DNA from: Anadara kagoshimensis
Lineage: Eukaryota > Mollusca > Bivalvia > Arcoida > Arcidae
NCBI GenBank assembly: GCA_021292105.1
Contig: CM037864.1
Span: 4,312,413-4,376,412, forward strand
DNA length: 64,000 bases
Direction of reading: 5' to 3'
In this document: positions 24,786-37,334 of the stretch, piece by piece
Position numbering within the stretch: the first letter of the stretch is position 1
Layout of the letters: each line of letters starts with the position of its first letter
Notes under the pieces: generated by a model
The model's database searches: none
Told to the model about the DNA's origin: nothing
The model's input: the letters and a program-made list of their open reading frames with translations, nothing else
Program-made: the position numbers and the translations under genes

Positions 24786-25269
24786 ACAATCTAGTCAGAC
24801 ATGCTAAGCTTCCTCATCATTAGATTTAAAAGTGATCTTAGAGACATTGTCATTCTTTTGTTTGCGTTGACAACTCACTATTAGGTTATTGACACTGTGG
24901 TTGTGTCGTTGTTGAAAACATTATGTAATGATAAAAAGGTAAACCACAAATCCCTGTATCACGGAATACTAATTCTATCATTTTCTATTCAACTGTCTTA
25001 ATTTTAATGTTCCCTCGGAAATAAAGATGTCGTCTTAGTAATGAAAAACTTTTACAACTTAAGTTCTAAGAAACACTGCACATGCAGGTGCAGACTTTTC
25101 GACATGCTTTTGTTACTCAAAATCATGTAGAACTTTTAAACTACTGCTTTGTTTTACATAAAAGCTTTAATAAGATATACAAAACAAGGAAAATCAGGGA
25201 TCAAATATGTTACTACAGGTACTTGCATGTGACAGGCACTAACTACAAAATGAGCTACTTTCTCTCACA

Positions 25270-25505
25270 GAGTTTTGGTTGTAAAGTGGCCAAAAGCACA
25301 AGCTAATGGATGAAAAAACCCCGTTATAGTCAGGGTTTAAACCCCACTTGGGTAGAAAAAAATGTGAGACAGTTTGTCAGTCTGCTTGTCTAAAGGTCAA
25401 AGGTTATCTCTTTATACTCTAGTTACCCCCACCAACCAAGAACTGACTGTCTTGATATAAGTGCAAAAAAGCTTGACTGTGGCAAAACATCATTACGAAA
25501 CTCCA
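25270..25505 (+). mobile_element. SINE (type B), diverged
   Basis: It shares AGTGGCCAAAAGCACAAG, AGGGTTTAAACCCCACTTGG, GACAGTTTGTCAG, GAACTGACTGTCTTGATATA and AAAACATCATTACGAAA with the other type B copies. Confidence 0.65.
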
Positions 25506-26554
25506 TGACACTGTTTGTCTCAATTTTCAAAACAGCCATTATCAACAATTTCAAAAGAAAAGAAAAATTTGTCCTGTTGCTAAGGGCTGTTACTAATTAA
25601 ACAACAACAAAAAATGCCAAATATGCATTATTTAGACTTGTAAACCATTTACAAATTGCTTGTAAAACGTTGACAACAAGGCAACAAATGATAATGGTTC
25701 AAATTCTTTCAACATACCTTGAAACTAGAGAGACAGAATATTATTAAAAATATTAAAAGCCATTAAAGAAACTTATTTCATATGATGTTAATATAAAAAC
25801 ATTGAAAAAAAAACAGGTAGATGGGTACGATGATGTATCTGGAAGGAAAAAATTCCCATGATCAGAGAAATAACAAAACATTTGATCACAAAGACAAACA
25901 AGCTTTTAGACTGGATTTTCTTTTAGCCAACAGCTTTTAATTTATATATCAAAGAGAATTTTTGATGATTAATCTTTTTTTATAAATAATTTTCCAAAGT
26001 AACCATCACAATTATCCAGTAAATGTAGAGTGATTAGACTTAAATTTTCCAGATTTTCCAGACTACATATCTGTAATGATTCCGTCCTAATATACTTTGT
26101 TCCTTGCTTTCTGAGTAAGATTAAATGGATAAGAACTTTTCTGTTGACGGACTTCAAATGATGGTAAAAAGATAATATTGATTGGTCGATTATTAATTTC
26201 ATATCCCTTTTGTAATATGAATATAAAAAAACATCCTTCCATAGGATATTAAAAACATTGTCTTTTCCTTCTTTCCTGTTTACGAAGATATGGTGTACGA
26301 GATCTCTTGATTTGAATCACAAGTGTGGTTTCTCTAAAAGGGCACATTTTATCAAATTCTATTGTGAATTACAGTTAGACCTGTCTAAACTGAAGATGGT
26401 GCCTTCTAGACTGAAGATTTTGTTTGGGAGTACACAGATTTTTAGTTTACATAAGTTATTTTCACAAACAATATTAATTTTGTAGTACCCAGGTAGTTCT
26501 GTATAGACATGTGATTGTTCAGTTCCACTGTAGTGCTGTATTGGCAGGTTTTCA

Positions 26555-26950
26555 GTTAACTCAGGGTTCAGATTTCACAGGTTCAAAGTTCAGTTTAGAC
26601 AGGTTTTAGGTTTATTCAGGGTTCAGATTTCACAGGTACATCAGTTAAGACAGGTTTTCAGTTAACTCAGGGTTCAGATTTCACAAGTTTCAAGTTCAGT
26701 TTCGACTGGATTTAGGTTTACTGAGGGTTCAGATTTCACAGGTACATCAGTTAAGACAGGTTTTAGTTAACTCAGGGTTCAGATTTCACAGGTTTCAAGT
26801 TCAGTTTAGACAGGATTTAGGTTTACTGAGGGTTCAGATTTCACAGGTTCCAAGTTCAGTTTAGACAGATTTAGGTTTACTCAGGGTTCAGATTTCACAG
26901 GTTCAAAGTTCTGCATAGACAGGTTTTTGGCTTTTTCAGATTTCACAAGT
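26555..26950 (+). repeat. ~53 bp minisatellite, 8 copies
   Basis: Each copy holds CAGGGTTCAGATTTCACAGG (sometimes GAGGG) followed by a variable segment with GTTTAGACAGG or CATCAGTTAAGACAGG and TTTAGGTTTACT. Higher-order alternation of two linker types is visible. Confidence 0.85.
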
Positions 26951-27079
26951 TCAACTGTACAATGTATATATTGACAAAATCTTAAAAGTTTGAAACATAA
27001 TAGATATATGCATGTTTTAAGAATTAGAGAAGGCTGATTTATCAATTAATTTGAGTATTTAACAGCCAGATCAATATTA

Positions 27080-27125
27080 TTTCACTTATATTCAGATGTC
27101 ACCAGCTATAGGTGAAATAACAAGA
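27080..27125 (-). repeat. Isolated SINE tail fragment
   Basis: A reversed copy of the shared SINE tail (ATTTCACTTATATTCAGATG then TCACCAGCTATAGGTGAAAT) without any body. A plus-oriented tail fragment lies at 27618-27652. Confidence 0.55.
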
Positions 27126-28309
27126 ATTAATTCCAATACATTATCATTGTTGCCAATGCAATCATCATCATCAGTGATTTCAGTTAATGCACTTTTAAGA
27201 TGAGAATCGTAATTTAAAGTCATTCACATAATCACTTAACTTAATACAAAACACATGATTTAATAAAAGTGTTAAATAAACAGAGAGTTTATTATGGATG
27301 AGAATAATGCCTTAATTCTGTTATTTAATTAAACATTAAGTATATCTGATTAGAGCTAGATCAACATGTCCTGTATAGAGTCAATTAACATCATTTCTAA
27401 AGCTAAAATTACATCGTTTCCATGGTAATTAAATCAATTTCCCGTTAATTTTAATTTGAAACGTTAATTTTTTGTGTAATTGAATTATAACTGATATTTA
27501 CATGTATAGTTTTTTAGTTTTAATGTTTTTAATGAAAATTAAGAACAGCATTAATTCTAGAAGCATGAAATCATTGGTTTTCTTCTCTTTATTTTACACA
27601 AATACAAATTCTATCAAGTTATAACTGGTGACATCTCAATATAAGTGAAACAATCACACCCTTTAAAATCTGTCATATTACTCCATTGAAGCAGAAAGTA
27701 TTTTCATTTTTTGGTCTTCATAAGTAGGTGGTGATGATATACATATACTCTTTAAGGCAGATTTGAACCTTTAGAAAAACCCAAATTGTAAGTGTTACAA
27801 AATCCGAGCGAGTGTCTCCTTTCATAATTAAGTTATCTAAATGCACCATTTTAAAGACTAACTGTCACATTGCTCAGAGAACAAACCACTTACTAATTAT
27901 TTATCAACATCCTACAGTATAGTTCTGTCGAAAATTTAACACTAAAGTAGTTAAACGAGTTAACTAGTACCAAAATCGGCAGCTCATCCAGGCTCCTCCT
28001 TAGCTATATCTTGGCAGCTGCTTTATATCTCTCTGCAGTTATTTGGACACTAGCTATCCATCCCTCGACAGCCAAGTTCTGACTTCTTTTAGTAAGCTCA
28101 GTGTTAACTTTTCGACAGGTCTGCACTGAGCCTTCCGTTTGTATACCAGACATAAGGATTTAACACACTTCAATCTGGTCATCTAGAATATATACATCAC
28201 TGTTTTAATTGTTCACTGTTCATCACAACATTCAGAACTTTTTACCAACACCTTCTGTGTACAAACCAAGAGTAAATACTAAAGCATTTAACCAAAATTA
28301 ATGTGTGGA

Positions 28310-28480
28310 TTGAAATCTGGAGTTATGGTGTTTTACACCCCAGTTAAGATCCATTTATTTATATGGAGTACATCCATTCTGAGATAGCAAAGTGGAGTTG
28401 ACTGGAATAATGGTGCTTTATGCCCTAGTCAATTTTTTTCTTCATTTATTTGGAGGCAATCAGTTCTTGCGTTATGGTGT
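28310..28480 (-). mobile_element. Two SINE (type B) tail fragments, minus orientation
   Basis: The block TATGGTGTTTTACACCCCAG at 28325 recurs in altered form as ATGGTGCTTTATGCCCTAGT at 28410, each followed by a reversed tail remnant (TTTATTTATATGGAG / TTCATTTATTTGGAG). A similar isolated fragment lies at 50427-50480. Confidence 0.45.
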
Positions 28481-28758
28481 TTGACAAGTTACACTGTACA
28501 TAGTGAACAGAGATAAAATGCAAATTCTAACATGACCTGCATTTTTCTTTTATGAAACATGAAGAAGCCAGCCATGGTATAATAAACGATATACCCATCG
28601 CTGTTCCGTTTTAATGACGTACTCCCTTGCTTATCTTATAACGTCATGCGATGTGTCACAAACAATGGTTGTGACGTAATTTTCATTCATAAAGTTTATT
28701 TCAATGGAGGTAAATTCAACAGCCGAATTGTTTCAATGGACCTTTTTGCAAATAGATA

Positions 28759-30201
28759 CAGTGCTTACGGCAGTAGCGGATCTCAGTCAGTAGCGGATCA
28801 TTTTTTAGAATAAAGTTATTTTTTTCCATATCATTACGAGAGACCAATAAAACTCGGATATATTTCTGTAAAGCTGGTATTTTTACTTAATTCTACGTTT
28901 CATTTGTGTTGATAAACGTCCTCTTTTTTAAAGTCTCGGCTTTTTAATGCGAATGTCACAAGCGTCTCAGCGACATGGATGTGATTTCCAAAACCTAACT
29001 TTCGATTTGACCAACGTGTTCAATACTTTCAAAGGTAATTTAAAATGATTACAATAGCTCTTTACACTCGTTAACTAGTCTTCTTTCACGACATAAACCT
29101 TTATTTAGCTTTACAGTTCATGACAATAAAAAATAAAGCAGTTTATGCAGGGTGCAATTACGGCAATAACGGATCAGCTGCTGTCTACAGGGGACCTCTC
29201 GAAAGGCTAAGTAAAATATGGCATGTACCCATGGGGGCTGTCTGGTGCTTTCCGAAAAATAATAGAGTCCGGTGGGTTCAGTTATACAGAGGCTATTGGA
29301 GAACCAGTGTCTAGCTTCCCTCCATGGCCAGTACCAAATGAGAAAGATGTGGGCATTGCCATGCCATGCAACTATCTTATTTATCATATGATAAGACCAG
29401 ATCAATGGGCATTTTAAAGAAGCCATAATTGTCATGCTTGAAGGATAATCTGTATGAGATTAGAATATATTGAATAAATACATTAATATCCAACCCTATA
29501 CGTGTATTTTGTGTTTAAGACAATTAAAGTTTTATTCTGTTCTATATTTTGTCTGGTAAAAATTTTGGACCTACGATTTGCAGTGTACAATACCAATAAG
29601 TATCATTGTATGCATATACTGTTCTTGTCAAAATAAAATCTTCATGGACAAGAGTATGTCATAATAATCTTCATGGACAAGAGTATGTCATAATATTTAT
29701 AAATTATAAGGTACAATTATTTTATTTTATTTCCTTCGACATTTACTGCTTTTATAGTTCAGTATTCAAGACAATGTTGATTGACTTAATTTATCAGGGA
29801 CATTGCGATGATTTGTTTTTTGTTATTTATTTTAATCATGACATTAATTTTGTTGATATTACGATTAAAACTCTTTAATATTGTTTCATGATTTGTATTT
29901 TTTGCAATTGAATGATGTAAAGTCAATCTAATCATGTTTTGAGTTGATCCCCTATCGTTTTCTTGACACTAGGTGGCGTGATCCGCTACTCACAAATTGA
30001 TTCGTTACTGACGTAAATACATGGGATACAAAACGCGTGGATTGCCCATACTTATAGTCGGACGATTTTTATTATCTAATGATAAATTGAAAGAGTGGAG
30101 AAATGTCAATTGATAGTACCAAAAAAATACAATCGGCAGCGATGTTTTTCTCGGAGAGCAGTGAATGTTGTACTAATGATCCGCTACTGCCGTAAGCACT
30201 G
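28759..30201. mobile_element. DNA transposon with 24 bp perfect TIRs, non-autonomous or decayed
   Basis: The 24-base ends 28759-28782 (starting CAGTGCTTACGGCAGTAGCG) and 30178-30201 are exact inverted repeats, flanked on both sides by TA. The 11-mer AGTAGCGGATC occurs at 28772 and 28789, and its complement at 29980 and 30178, so the ends carry subterminal repeats like transposase-binding sites. The 1443 bp interior holds only short frames (for example 29223-29417, 64 codons) and an AATAAA at 29471-29476. No DDE motif is recognisable, so the superfamily is not assigned. It lies in the first intron of the unrecognised gene. Confidence 0.8.
29637..29695 (+). repeat. 29 bp exact direct duplication inside the TIR transposon
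   Basis: ATCTTCATGGACAAGAGTAT plus GTCATAATA is repeated immediately. Confidence 0.85.
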
Positions 30202-30266
30202 TAGTAAAATGTACTTCCGAAGAAAGAGTTCACTTCAATCTTTTTTATCCAAGTTATGTTAGAATT

Positions 30267-30411
30267 GAAATGATCAACATTTACCCGTGGTATATCGTCG
30301 AATAATACAAGGGCCAGAGTGGCAAAGCCACCGAGTGATATATTCTTCCGCATGTGAACTTCGGCCTGTGTATTATTCGACGATATACCACGGGTTAATG
30401 TTGATCATTTC
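30267..30411. repeat. 42 bp inverted repeat around a 61 nt loop
   Basis: Arms 30267-30308 and 30370-30411 are complementary with one mismatch; the core is CCCGTGGTATATCGTCGAAT. The loop holds a further small hairpin (AGTGGCAAAGCCACC). It lies 65 bases beyond the TIR transposon and would extrude or fold as a strong hairpin. Confidence 0.85.
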
Positions 30412-30509
30412 TTAAATAACATAATTATTAGATCATGAACTAGGGTATACAACATGTACCGGTATATAAACTTTAGTAACTGAGTTCAGATATGAAATTT
30501 AATCCAGAG

Positions 30510-31070
30510 TGTAAAATATAAGCCACAGTAATAGAAGTTATAACATTACACTCCAATAGTAACAAAATAATGTGTAAAATAGTGTAAAACACAAGCTAAA
30601 CTACCAGTAATAGAAGTTATACTTCACTATCTGTAAAATAGTGTAAAATAGATTGTAAATATGAACTGGACTAATAGTAGTTAACATTACACTCCAATAG
30701 CAACAAAATAATGTGTAAAATAGTGCAAAATACAAGCTGAACTAGCGGTAATAGACGTTATACTTCATTATCTGTAAAATAGTGTAAAATAGATTGTAAA
30801 TATGAACTGGACTAATAGTAGTTAACATTACACTCCAATAGCAACAATATAATGTGTAAAATACAAACTAGAATCTCTCTCCAATATCTTAAAATAAAGT
30901 GTAAACTAGTGGAAAATAGAGTAAAATAGAGTGTAAATACAAGATGGACTAATAGAAAATATATTATTACTCTCTAATATCTAAGCTAAATAAAGTGTAA
31001 AATATAACCAGGACTAATAGAAAATATAACATTACTCTCTAATATCTTGACTAAATATTGTCAAATAATT
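30510..31070 (+). repeat. 141 bp tandem repeat and derivatives
   Basis: AACATTACACTCCAATAG starts at 30542, 30683 and 30824, an exact 141-base period. Each unit holds AATGTGTAAAATAGTG, a GTTATACTTCA segment and AGATTGTAAATATGAACTGG. From about 30860 the units shorten and diverge. GTGTAAAATA recurs as an internal sub-repeat. Confidence 0.88.
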
Positions 31071-31773
31071 ACACAAATAAAATTATCTTAAACAAAAAAA
31101 TTACGGAGAAGAATTTTACGACACTAATTTTGATTCATTACAATTATTCTGTAGTTACTCTGGATATTTTTTAAATAGATCTGTTAATGGTTTTCCTAGT
31201 AATTATTTAAATAATATTGATATTATAATGGCATTAGTTTCGTATATACAACAATTCAAATGCCGTCCTGTGGGAGCCGCCACCACATACACCGATCAAT
31301 ATTTTTATTTCCTTGTATACTTTCCCAAAAAAAAAATCTTTTCTTAAGTAAAGAATTATACGACTGCTGAAAAAAAGAGAATCATCATCTATTCCGATTT
31401 ACATGTTTTTAATCAATCCGGGGGCTCGTAAGATTGATGATATTAAACTCAGAGTTTGCATATGTCCTTTGTGATGGGAAGAAAGGCGACTGAAAATATT
31501 CTAGCTGTAGATGTGAAATTAAAAAAAAACAGAGAGCCGTCTTCAATGGTCGGTCACAGGGTAATATAATGGTGTAATATTGAAGTTACATGTTATGATA
31601 GCGACATTTTCATCTATGATTATAATATGTATACATAATAGAAAAATCATTTCAATGAAGACAGAATGAGGTTATCATGTTATCATTTGAATGAGGGAAA
31701 GAGAGAATGAAGGTTAAAAAATCATTAAAATATACTATAGGAGAGAAACCAGAAAGAGATGGTAATGCAAGTT

Positions 31774-31780
<7 letters not shown>

Positions 31781-31815
<35 letters not shown>

Positions 31816-31912
31816 GAGAGAATGTGAGTTTTGAGAGAGATATACAAGAGAGAAAGGAGAGAGAAATACACAAAAGAAAGAGAGGGCAATGTGAGTTACA
31901 AGAAAGTGAAAG

Positions 31913-31985
<73 letters not shown>

Positions 31986-32081
31986 AGAATGTGAGTTTTG
32001 AGAGAGATATACAAGAGAGAAAGGAAAGAAAATACACAAAGGAAAGAGAGGGCAATGTGAGTTACAAGAAAGTGAAAGATA

Positions 32082-32143
<62 letters not shown>

Positions 32144-32215
32144 ACATGCATAAAAGAGAGAGAGACAAATGTACAAGTTATCAAAGAGAGAAAATACACG
32201 AGAGAGAGAGAGGTT
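31781..32215 (+). repeat. GA-rich microsatellite block with a 167 bp tandem duplication
   Basis: Three long (GA)n runs (31781-31804, 31919-31981, 32082-32138) separate two copies of a non-GA segment starting AATGTGAGTTTTGAGAGAG at 31821 and 31988. Open frames rich in Arg-Glu on the plus strand and Ser-Leu on the minus strand are low-complexity artefacts. Confidence 0.92.
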
Positions 32216-33139
32216 CAGAATATAGATCAAAACATGTATAAAGCAAGAACTTGATAGAACACCTGCATGGCATAAAGCATTAAAATTAATTTAAATGAGG
32301 TTAAAAATGTAATCTGTGTTACAGAATCATATATGACATTTAACCACCTTAAAAAGATAATCAGTAGGCTACTGGTACAATATCATTATAAAATAGTACA
32401 TGTATTTATTACTCAATACCAACTAGAACTAATTCTTTGTTAGTTGACAAAAAATAAGCTACTGTTTTAAACTCTCTTATCAACAAAGTGGTTTTTGTAT
32501 ATACAGATCTTCAAGGGTTAAACAGTTGCCATTAAGATTATAGAGTTACCCGACACCAGTCAATGGGAGTCATCTAAAACCCCCAGTAGCACTCAGATAA
32601 TCTTGAACTAACACCAATTTTCTGCAGGTGTGTCCGTGATATAAGCAAAGTGTAAAATGTGGATTTCATTGAACTCTTGAAATGAATTGGACTCTTAGAC
32701 TAGACTGGAATTTCCAGTTGAACTTATGGACTGAACTCATTAATTGGACTTGAATCTTCCCATCCAACTGTCCAATCAAAACTTAGAGTCCAAATCAGTC
32801 TACATTTTACACCAAGAGCTTAATACAGTCCAAGAGTCTGATCCAGTCCACATTTTACACTTTGCCTGTAGATATATAAGAATTTTGTAGAATAATGATC
32901 ATTATAATGTTTTTGTAAGATGCAGTGATAAAAGAGAGATTTGTTACATAGCTCGTATTACCAATTTGTGGCCTTTTGTTTTAAAGTAGGCACGAGGCAC
33001 AGTGCATTAAATGAAAAATGTTTTTGTAATTAGTATATCCATGTATATTCTAATGTATCTGGTCACTTACAAGGAATTCCATCTGCCGCTGCTTTTTAGA
33101 GAGGGTGTGTGCATGATGCATTGGTATTTTTTATCAAAA

Positions 33140-33275
33140 TATTTAAACTTTATTCTCACTGTAAGGGCGAAGAACCCATGAACAAAAGACAAATGGGCCT
33201 TTTTGCTCACCTGAAAAAACTTTATTCTCACGAACCCATTAACAAAAGACAAATGGGCCTGTTTGCTCACCTTAG
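33140..33275 (+). repeat. Two-copy direct duplication
   Basis: AACTTTATTCTCAC, GAACCCATGAACAAAAGACA and AATGGGCCTTTTTGCTCACC recur as GAACCCATTAACAAAAGACA and AATGGGCCTGTTTGCTCACC. The second copy lacks ~14 bases. Confidence 0.85.
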
Positions 33276-33559
33276 GTTCATTCATAGGTCTGATCTATCA
33301 TATCTATAAGAAATATTGTGACCATGATTTCGTACATTGAATCACATAGTTAATTTCTATTCAACCGCAATTAAAACAAGTTCAACCTTTGAAAAAAAAA
33401 AAATCATTCATTCATTCATTTGGTCCAGAGCAGTACCTTCAATGGTCCAAACAGTCACAAAATCCAAAAGGTTTCATCAGTATTCTACAAACTCTACCAA
33501 TAATCCTTTATCATGGTTCTTATTTACATACTAAAATTTATCTTTGATTTCTATTTCAG

Positions 33560-33660
33560 AAGAAAAATTTCATGGATTTTTATTTGTGAAAGATTATGAA
33601 GATACAAAAGCTCTACCTATTTATGATTTAAATGGTTTTATAGCTGGGCTACAAGCACTG
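33560..33660 (+). CDS. Exon 2 seen of the unrecognised gene
   Basis: This exon is 101 nt, preceded by the acceptor TTTCTATTTCAG and followed by the donor GTAAGA. Its first two bases complete the lysine codon split from the previous exon, and 33 codons follow, ending in phase 0. The peptide contains FHGFLFVKDYEDTK, then PIYDLNGFIAGLQAL. It looks like a compact globular segment: alternating aromatic and aliphatic residues suggest beta strands, followed by a glycine-containing DLNGFIAG stretch. No catalytic motif is evident. Exact frame continuity with both neighbouring exons is the main support. Confidence 0.85.
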
Positions 33661-33724
33661 GTAAGATATAGAATTTATTTATTGCAAACATGTTTTGTTT
33701 TCTTGAGTTGAAATTTCCACAAAA

Positions 33725-33895
33725 TCGTTTTGTTGGTATTTCGCGAGGTGGTTATTTTGCAAATTTACACATTCTGGTGTGGATAACAAGGTCTTCTCTT
33801 AATTCGCGAGGGGGAATTTTCGTGATTTTTTACAATTTGTGAAAACAGTGAAAATTTCCACCACGCAAAAATAACCACATTTACATTGGGGCATG
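33725..33895. repeat. Imperfect inverted-repeat element
   Basis: GGTGGTTATTTTGCAAATT on the left is complementary to CCACGCAAAAATAACCACA on the right, with TTCGCGAGG words inside. It resembles the TTTTCGC-rich MITE at 63169 in composition but is not clearly the same family. It lies 65 bases after the second exon's donor. Confidence 0.45.
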
Positions 33896-33936
33896 AAGGT
33901 CATTGACATATTACTTTATCAAATGACTCACCTGCA

Positions 33937-33951
33937 GGTTTGACTGTATAA
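33937..33951 (+). repeat. CAGT-element end fragment
   Basis: GCAGGTTTGACTGTA is the right terminus of the CAGT element without the rest. Confidence 0.4.
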
Positions 33952-36900
33952 AATGCCTATATATTGGCTTGCTTTGTTTGATGTATTAGAGTTCATTAAA
34001 AATTGCCCCTTTAAAAATCATAGATTGAACATTGAAAATTGCCATTTTTCAGTCAGGATTTATGACCTAGCAGAACTTGCGTTATTGTCTATTACAAGTT
34101 ACTTCACTGATTCTTCCGCATTTATGAATGATTTGCCAGAAATATCTTGTCAACCTTTAAAACATGACATCTTTTCTCATAATCCAGACATTTTAATGGC
34201 TTCAGAATACATACATCAGTGTTTTGTTACACATGTCCCTACCTTTTTTACTTACAATTTCAGTCTTTTCTGATATGCTTTATAAAAATACTTTCATCTT
34301 TTTTTTTTGTTTAATTTGTAAAATCTCTGTCTCAGCACTCCGGAAATGGACTGTGGGAAATTTCCAAGACAGGGAACTTTATTGTCAATTGGAAAAATCA
34401 ATTTTTTAAAATCTGAAAGACATATGTCATCTTGTGCAGGTGAATACGACTTTAAAATATTATCCTTATGGCATGTTTCAAAATGAAACTTTGTGCTTTC
34501 AACAAAAACCAAAAACAAGAAGGTTGTATTCTTTAAATAAATTTGATAATGCCAAAAAAATGTTCCGCTAACATTCTCAAAAAAATAAGTATCAGTAAGT
34601 AGGCATTTTTAATATTTTTTTTACATTGCCCACATGAGGCAAGGATACCAACTTTAAGTGCTTTTTAAAATATTGTAATAAATTTTTTGGGTAGGTCAGT
34701 TAGTGGAAACACAATTATTATTTAGTTTGGCCTCAAATTCATCTAGCTATTTTTGGTTTTTGTAAATGTAAGGATATCTTAATTATGCCATGCTTAATTA
34801 TGACACAGGACAATGGTTTTTATTGAAGTTCACATTCAAAGTAAGCTATAACATGCATATTACTTTCATTCTCAACTTTTATTGCACATGTGTTGGCTGT
34901 GGCTAGCTAGACAGAAGGAACTGAGCTCTCTGGAGTACCTGCCTCATTTTCTGGTGATAGTCCATGTTTTAAACTTAATTTGCCAGTTTTCAAACATTTT
35001 ACTTTGTTTTTGGGGATTGTGATTTGGACATGAACCAGTATATTTGTTTTTGACTTATTCATTCAAAAATTTAAATTTGACTGCTAACCACTTTGACCAA
35101 GTGATCATTCATTACATAAACATTTAGGGCCTCTCTGATTCCAGATCAAATGAAGTAATACAGTAAATTTCTAGAAAATATAATTATATATCTCTTCAGT
35201 ACGATTCTTGACAGACAGACATGGAATTCAATTGGCTGAAAAATAAGCAGACGGTTTGTTAGACATGATGGTGCATCATCATATTTCCACCATTATGCTA
35301 ACAAAATAACGAGTTTTTATTGAATTTGATTGTATTTACCGATGTAGAAAATGGGAAAATATTCTTGTCAAAATTACATCAAATCTATTGTTCTAAATTA
35401 ACTTCAATCAATATTTAACAAATTCACTTAAGTGGAAAAATAAAATAACAGAAAAATACTAAAAAAACGCTCATGTAAAATTGATCAAATAATTTTATTT
35501 CATTTGGCTGCAGCAGTCGGATTGTCTAGTTGTTTAAATTCTGTTGGCCAATACATTAAACACTCAAATGAAACAAACAGCTGTCACTAATTTTAAGTAA
35601 TTTTAAGATGTAATGGTATTATTAAATCATCCAAGGTGAGCAGGGTGAAGGGGGGAGGAGGGGAGAGTGTGACGTTATTAAGCATCAAACAATAATTTTA
35701 TAGAAATAGAGGTACTGTAATTGGTAAGGCTTGGTTCTGCTCAAATTTGGACTTCATAAAATTATAAAATTTAAAATTTGGAACTTTTGAAATTTTGAAA
35801 TTTTAATAATAGAAACAAAGTTTAAAGAAACACTGAATGTAAAGAACTAAAAAAGTATAGGCCACAAATCATACCGAAACATTATATATGTGATGATCTC
35901 ATGCTTAGATGGGCCACATCATTAGTCGTCAAACAGATTTTTATAGAAAAGCTGTAACGTTACTGGTGAACCAGTAAATAATCTGTCCTCATTGTACCAA
36001 GCACCAGGTGAGGAAGCGGTATCTCAAATTTTACAGTTTTTATGTATAAGATGCCCAGGTATCAAACCCACAACCTCCCACTCTGGAGACAAACACTCTG
36101 CCACGGAGACACCAAGAACCAAGAACGGTGTACACAGAAAGAAAACTATAAACAGAATTACAACACAGTTTTTTTAAGTATTGCAGAAGGACTAATATTT
36201 GAATATTGTTGCAAATAGAACCACTCTAATAAAGCAAATTACTTCAGTGACTTGGAACATAATGTTCTGGATACTTACCGGGTAAAATTTTATTTTTCCG
36301 ATGTGTAAATGCCCAACAATCAGGCAGTAATTTTTGTCATTAACACAGGAACTTCAGAGATTAGGGAATTTTTCACACAGCAAATATCCGTGAATTTGAC
36401 AGAACAAAGAAATATCTAATGGGATCTTAATATGGCCCTTGGTAAATATTTACACATTTTGACTGATTATCATCAAACTATTTTGCATTTGGGAGTGATT
36501 TTTCATGTCCATAATAATGGATGGTCAAACTCTTGAGAAATAATCAAATTATCATTCCTAGTTGACCATTTGTACTTCAAAGGTCATCACAACTGACAGA
36601 TCGACCAGTGGCGGTCAAGCATTAATTTATATTATTAAGATATCCCAATTTTGTGATAACAATTTTCATATTTTGTTTACACATTCAATACATCAATAGA
36701 AAAAGAAGTGGAAATGAAATGGATATGACACAGAAATGTGACATGACTTGAACTATGATATGACTACAAGGTGAAGTTATGACATTTCAGCAAGTCAGAG
36801 CTGCAGCCAAATTTATTTTCATATCCAGTCTTGACAAATTTAAATTTAGGATTTCTCAAAATTTGTAAATATACTCAAATAAAGCTTAATGTCAGGCACA

Positions 36901-37334
36901 TAATTTTTTGCTCTACAAAATATTTGAAGTGAAGCGGTTTATGCATACATGTGCACCAAATAATTTTATCTATGAGATAGAAAAAAAATTACAATCATTC
37001 CTTATAATTAAATTCCAAAATAAGCTCAATATTCATAACATTCATGTAATCTTTTATTAAATTATACACATGAAACAAAAAACCAGCGCATTAAAACAAA
37101 AAATGGTGCATTAATCTAAAAGCAGAACACAGCTGATTGCCAATGGCAACCGCCGGTAGCTAGTCTTGCATGAACATTTTCTGCACAATATTACGTCAGC
37201 TAATATGACGTCAAAAAATGGAATCATAGATATAAAAAATTTACAACACTGGATAGTATTGAAATTTAATTATTGCTGATATGACAGAAAACAACAAGCA
37301 ACCAATTATATGCCAAGGATACCGAGACTTCACT

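Larger units (their letters stand above)
12285..33559 (+). other. Intron (21.3 kb) of the unrecognised gene
   Basis: It holds SINEs, CAGT elements, the 48 bp satellite, a TA-flanked MITE, the TIR transposon and the 53 bp, 141 bp and GA arrays. The frames at 14403-14597, 18215-18505, 22235-22489 and 25082-25306 have no support beyond being open. Confidence 0.65.

Noticed and set aside
29118..29435. Overlapping frames on both strands inside the TIR transposon, considered as a transposase remnant
   Set aside because: No DDE, zinc-finger or other transposase motif could be recognised, and frames are equally open on both strands.
31707..32254. Arg-Glu-rich and Ser-Leu-rich open frames
   Set aside because: Translations of (GA)n/(CT)n microsatellite DNA in several frames on both strands.
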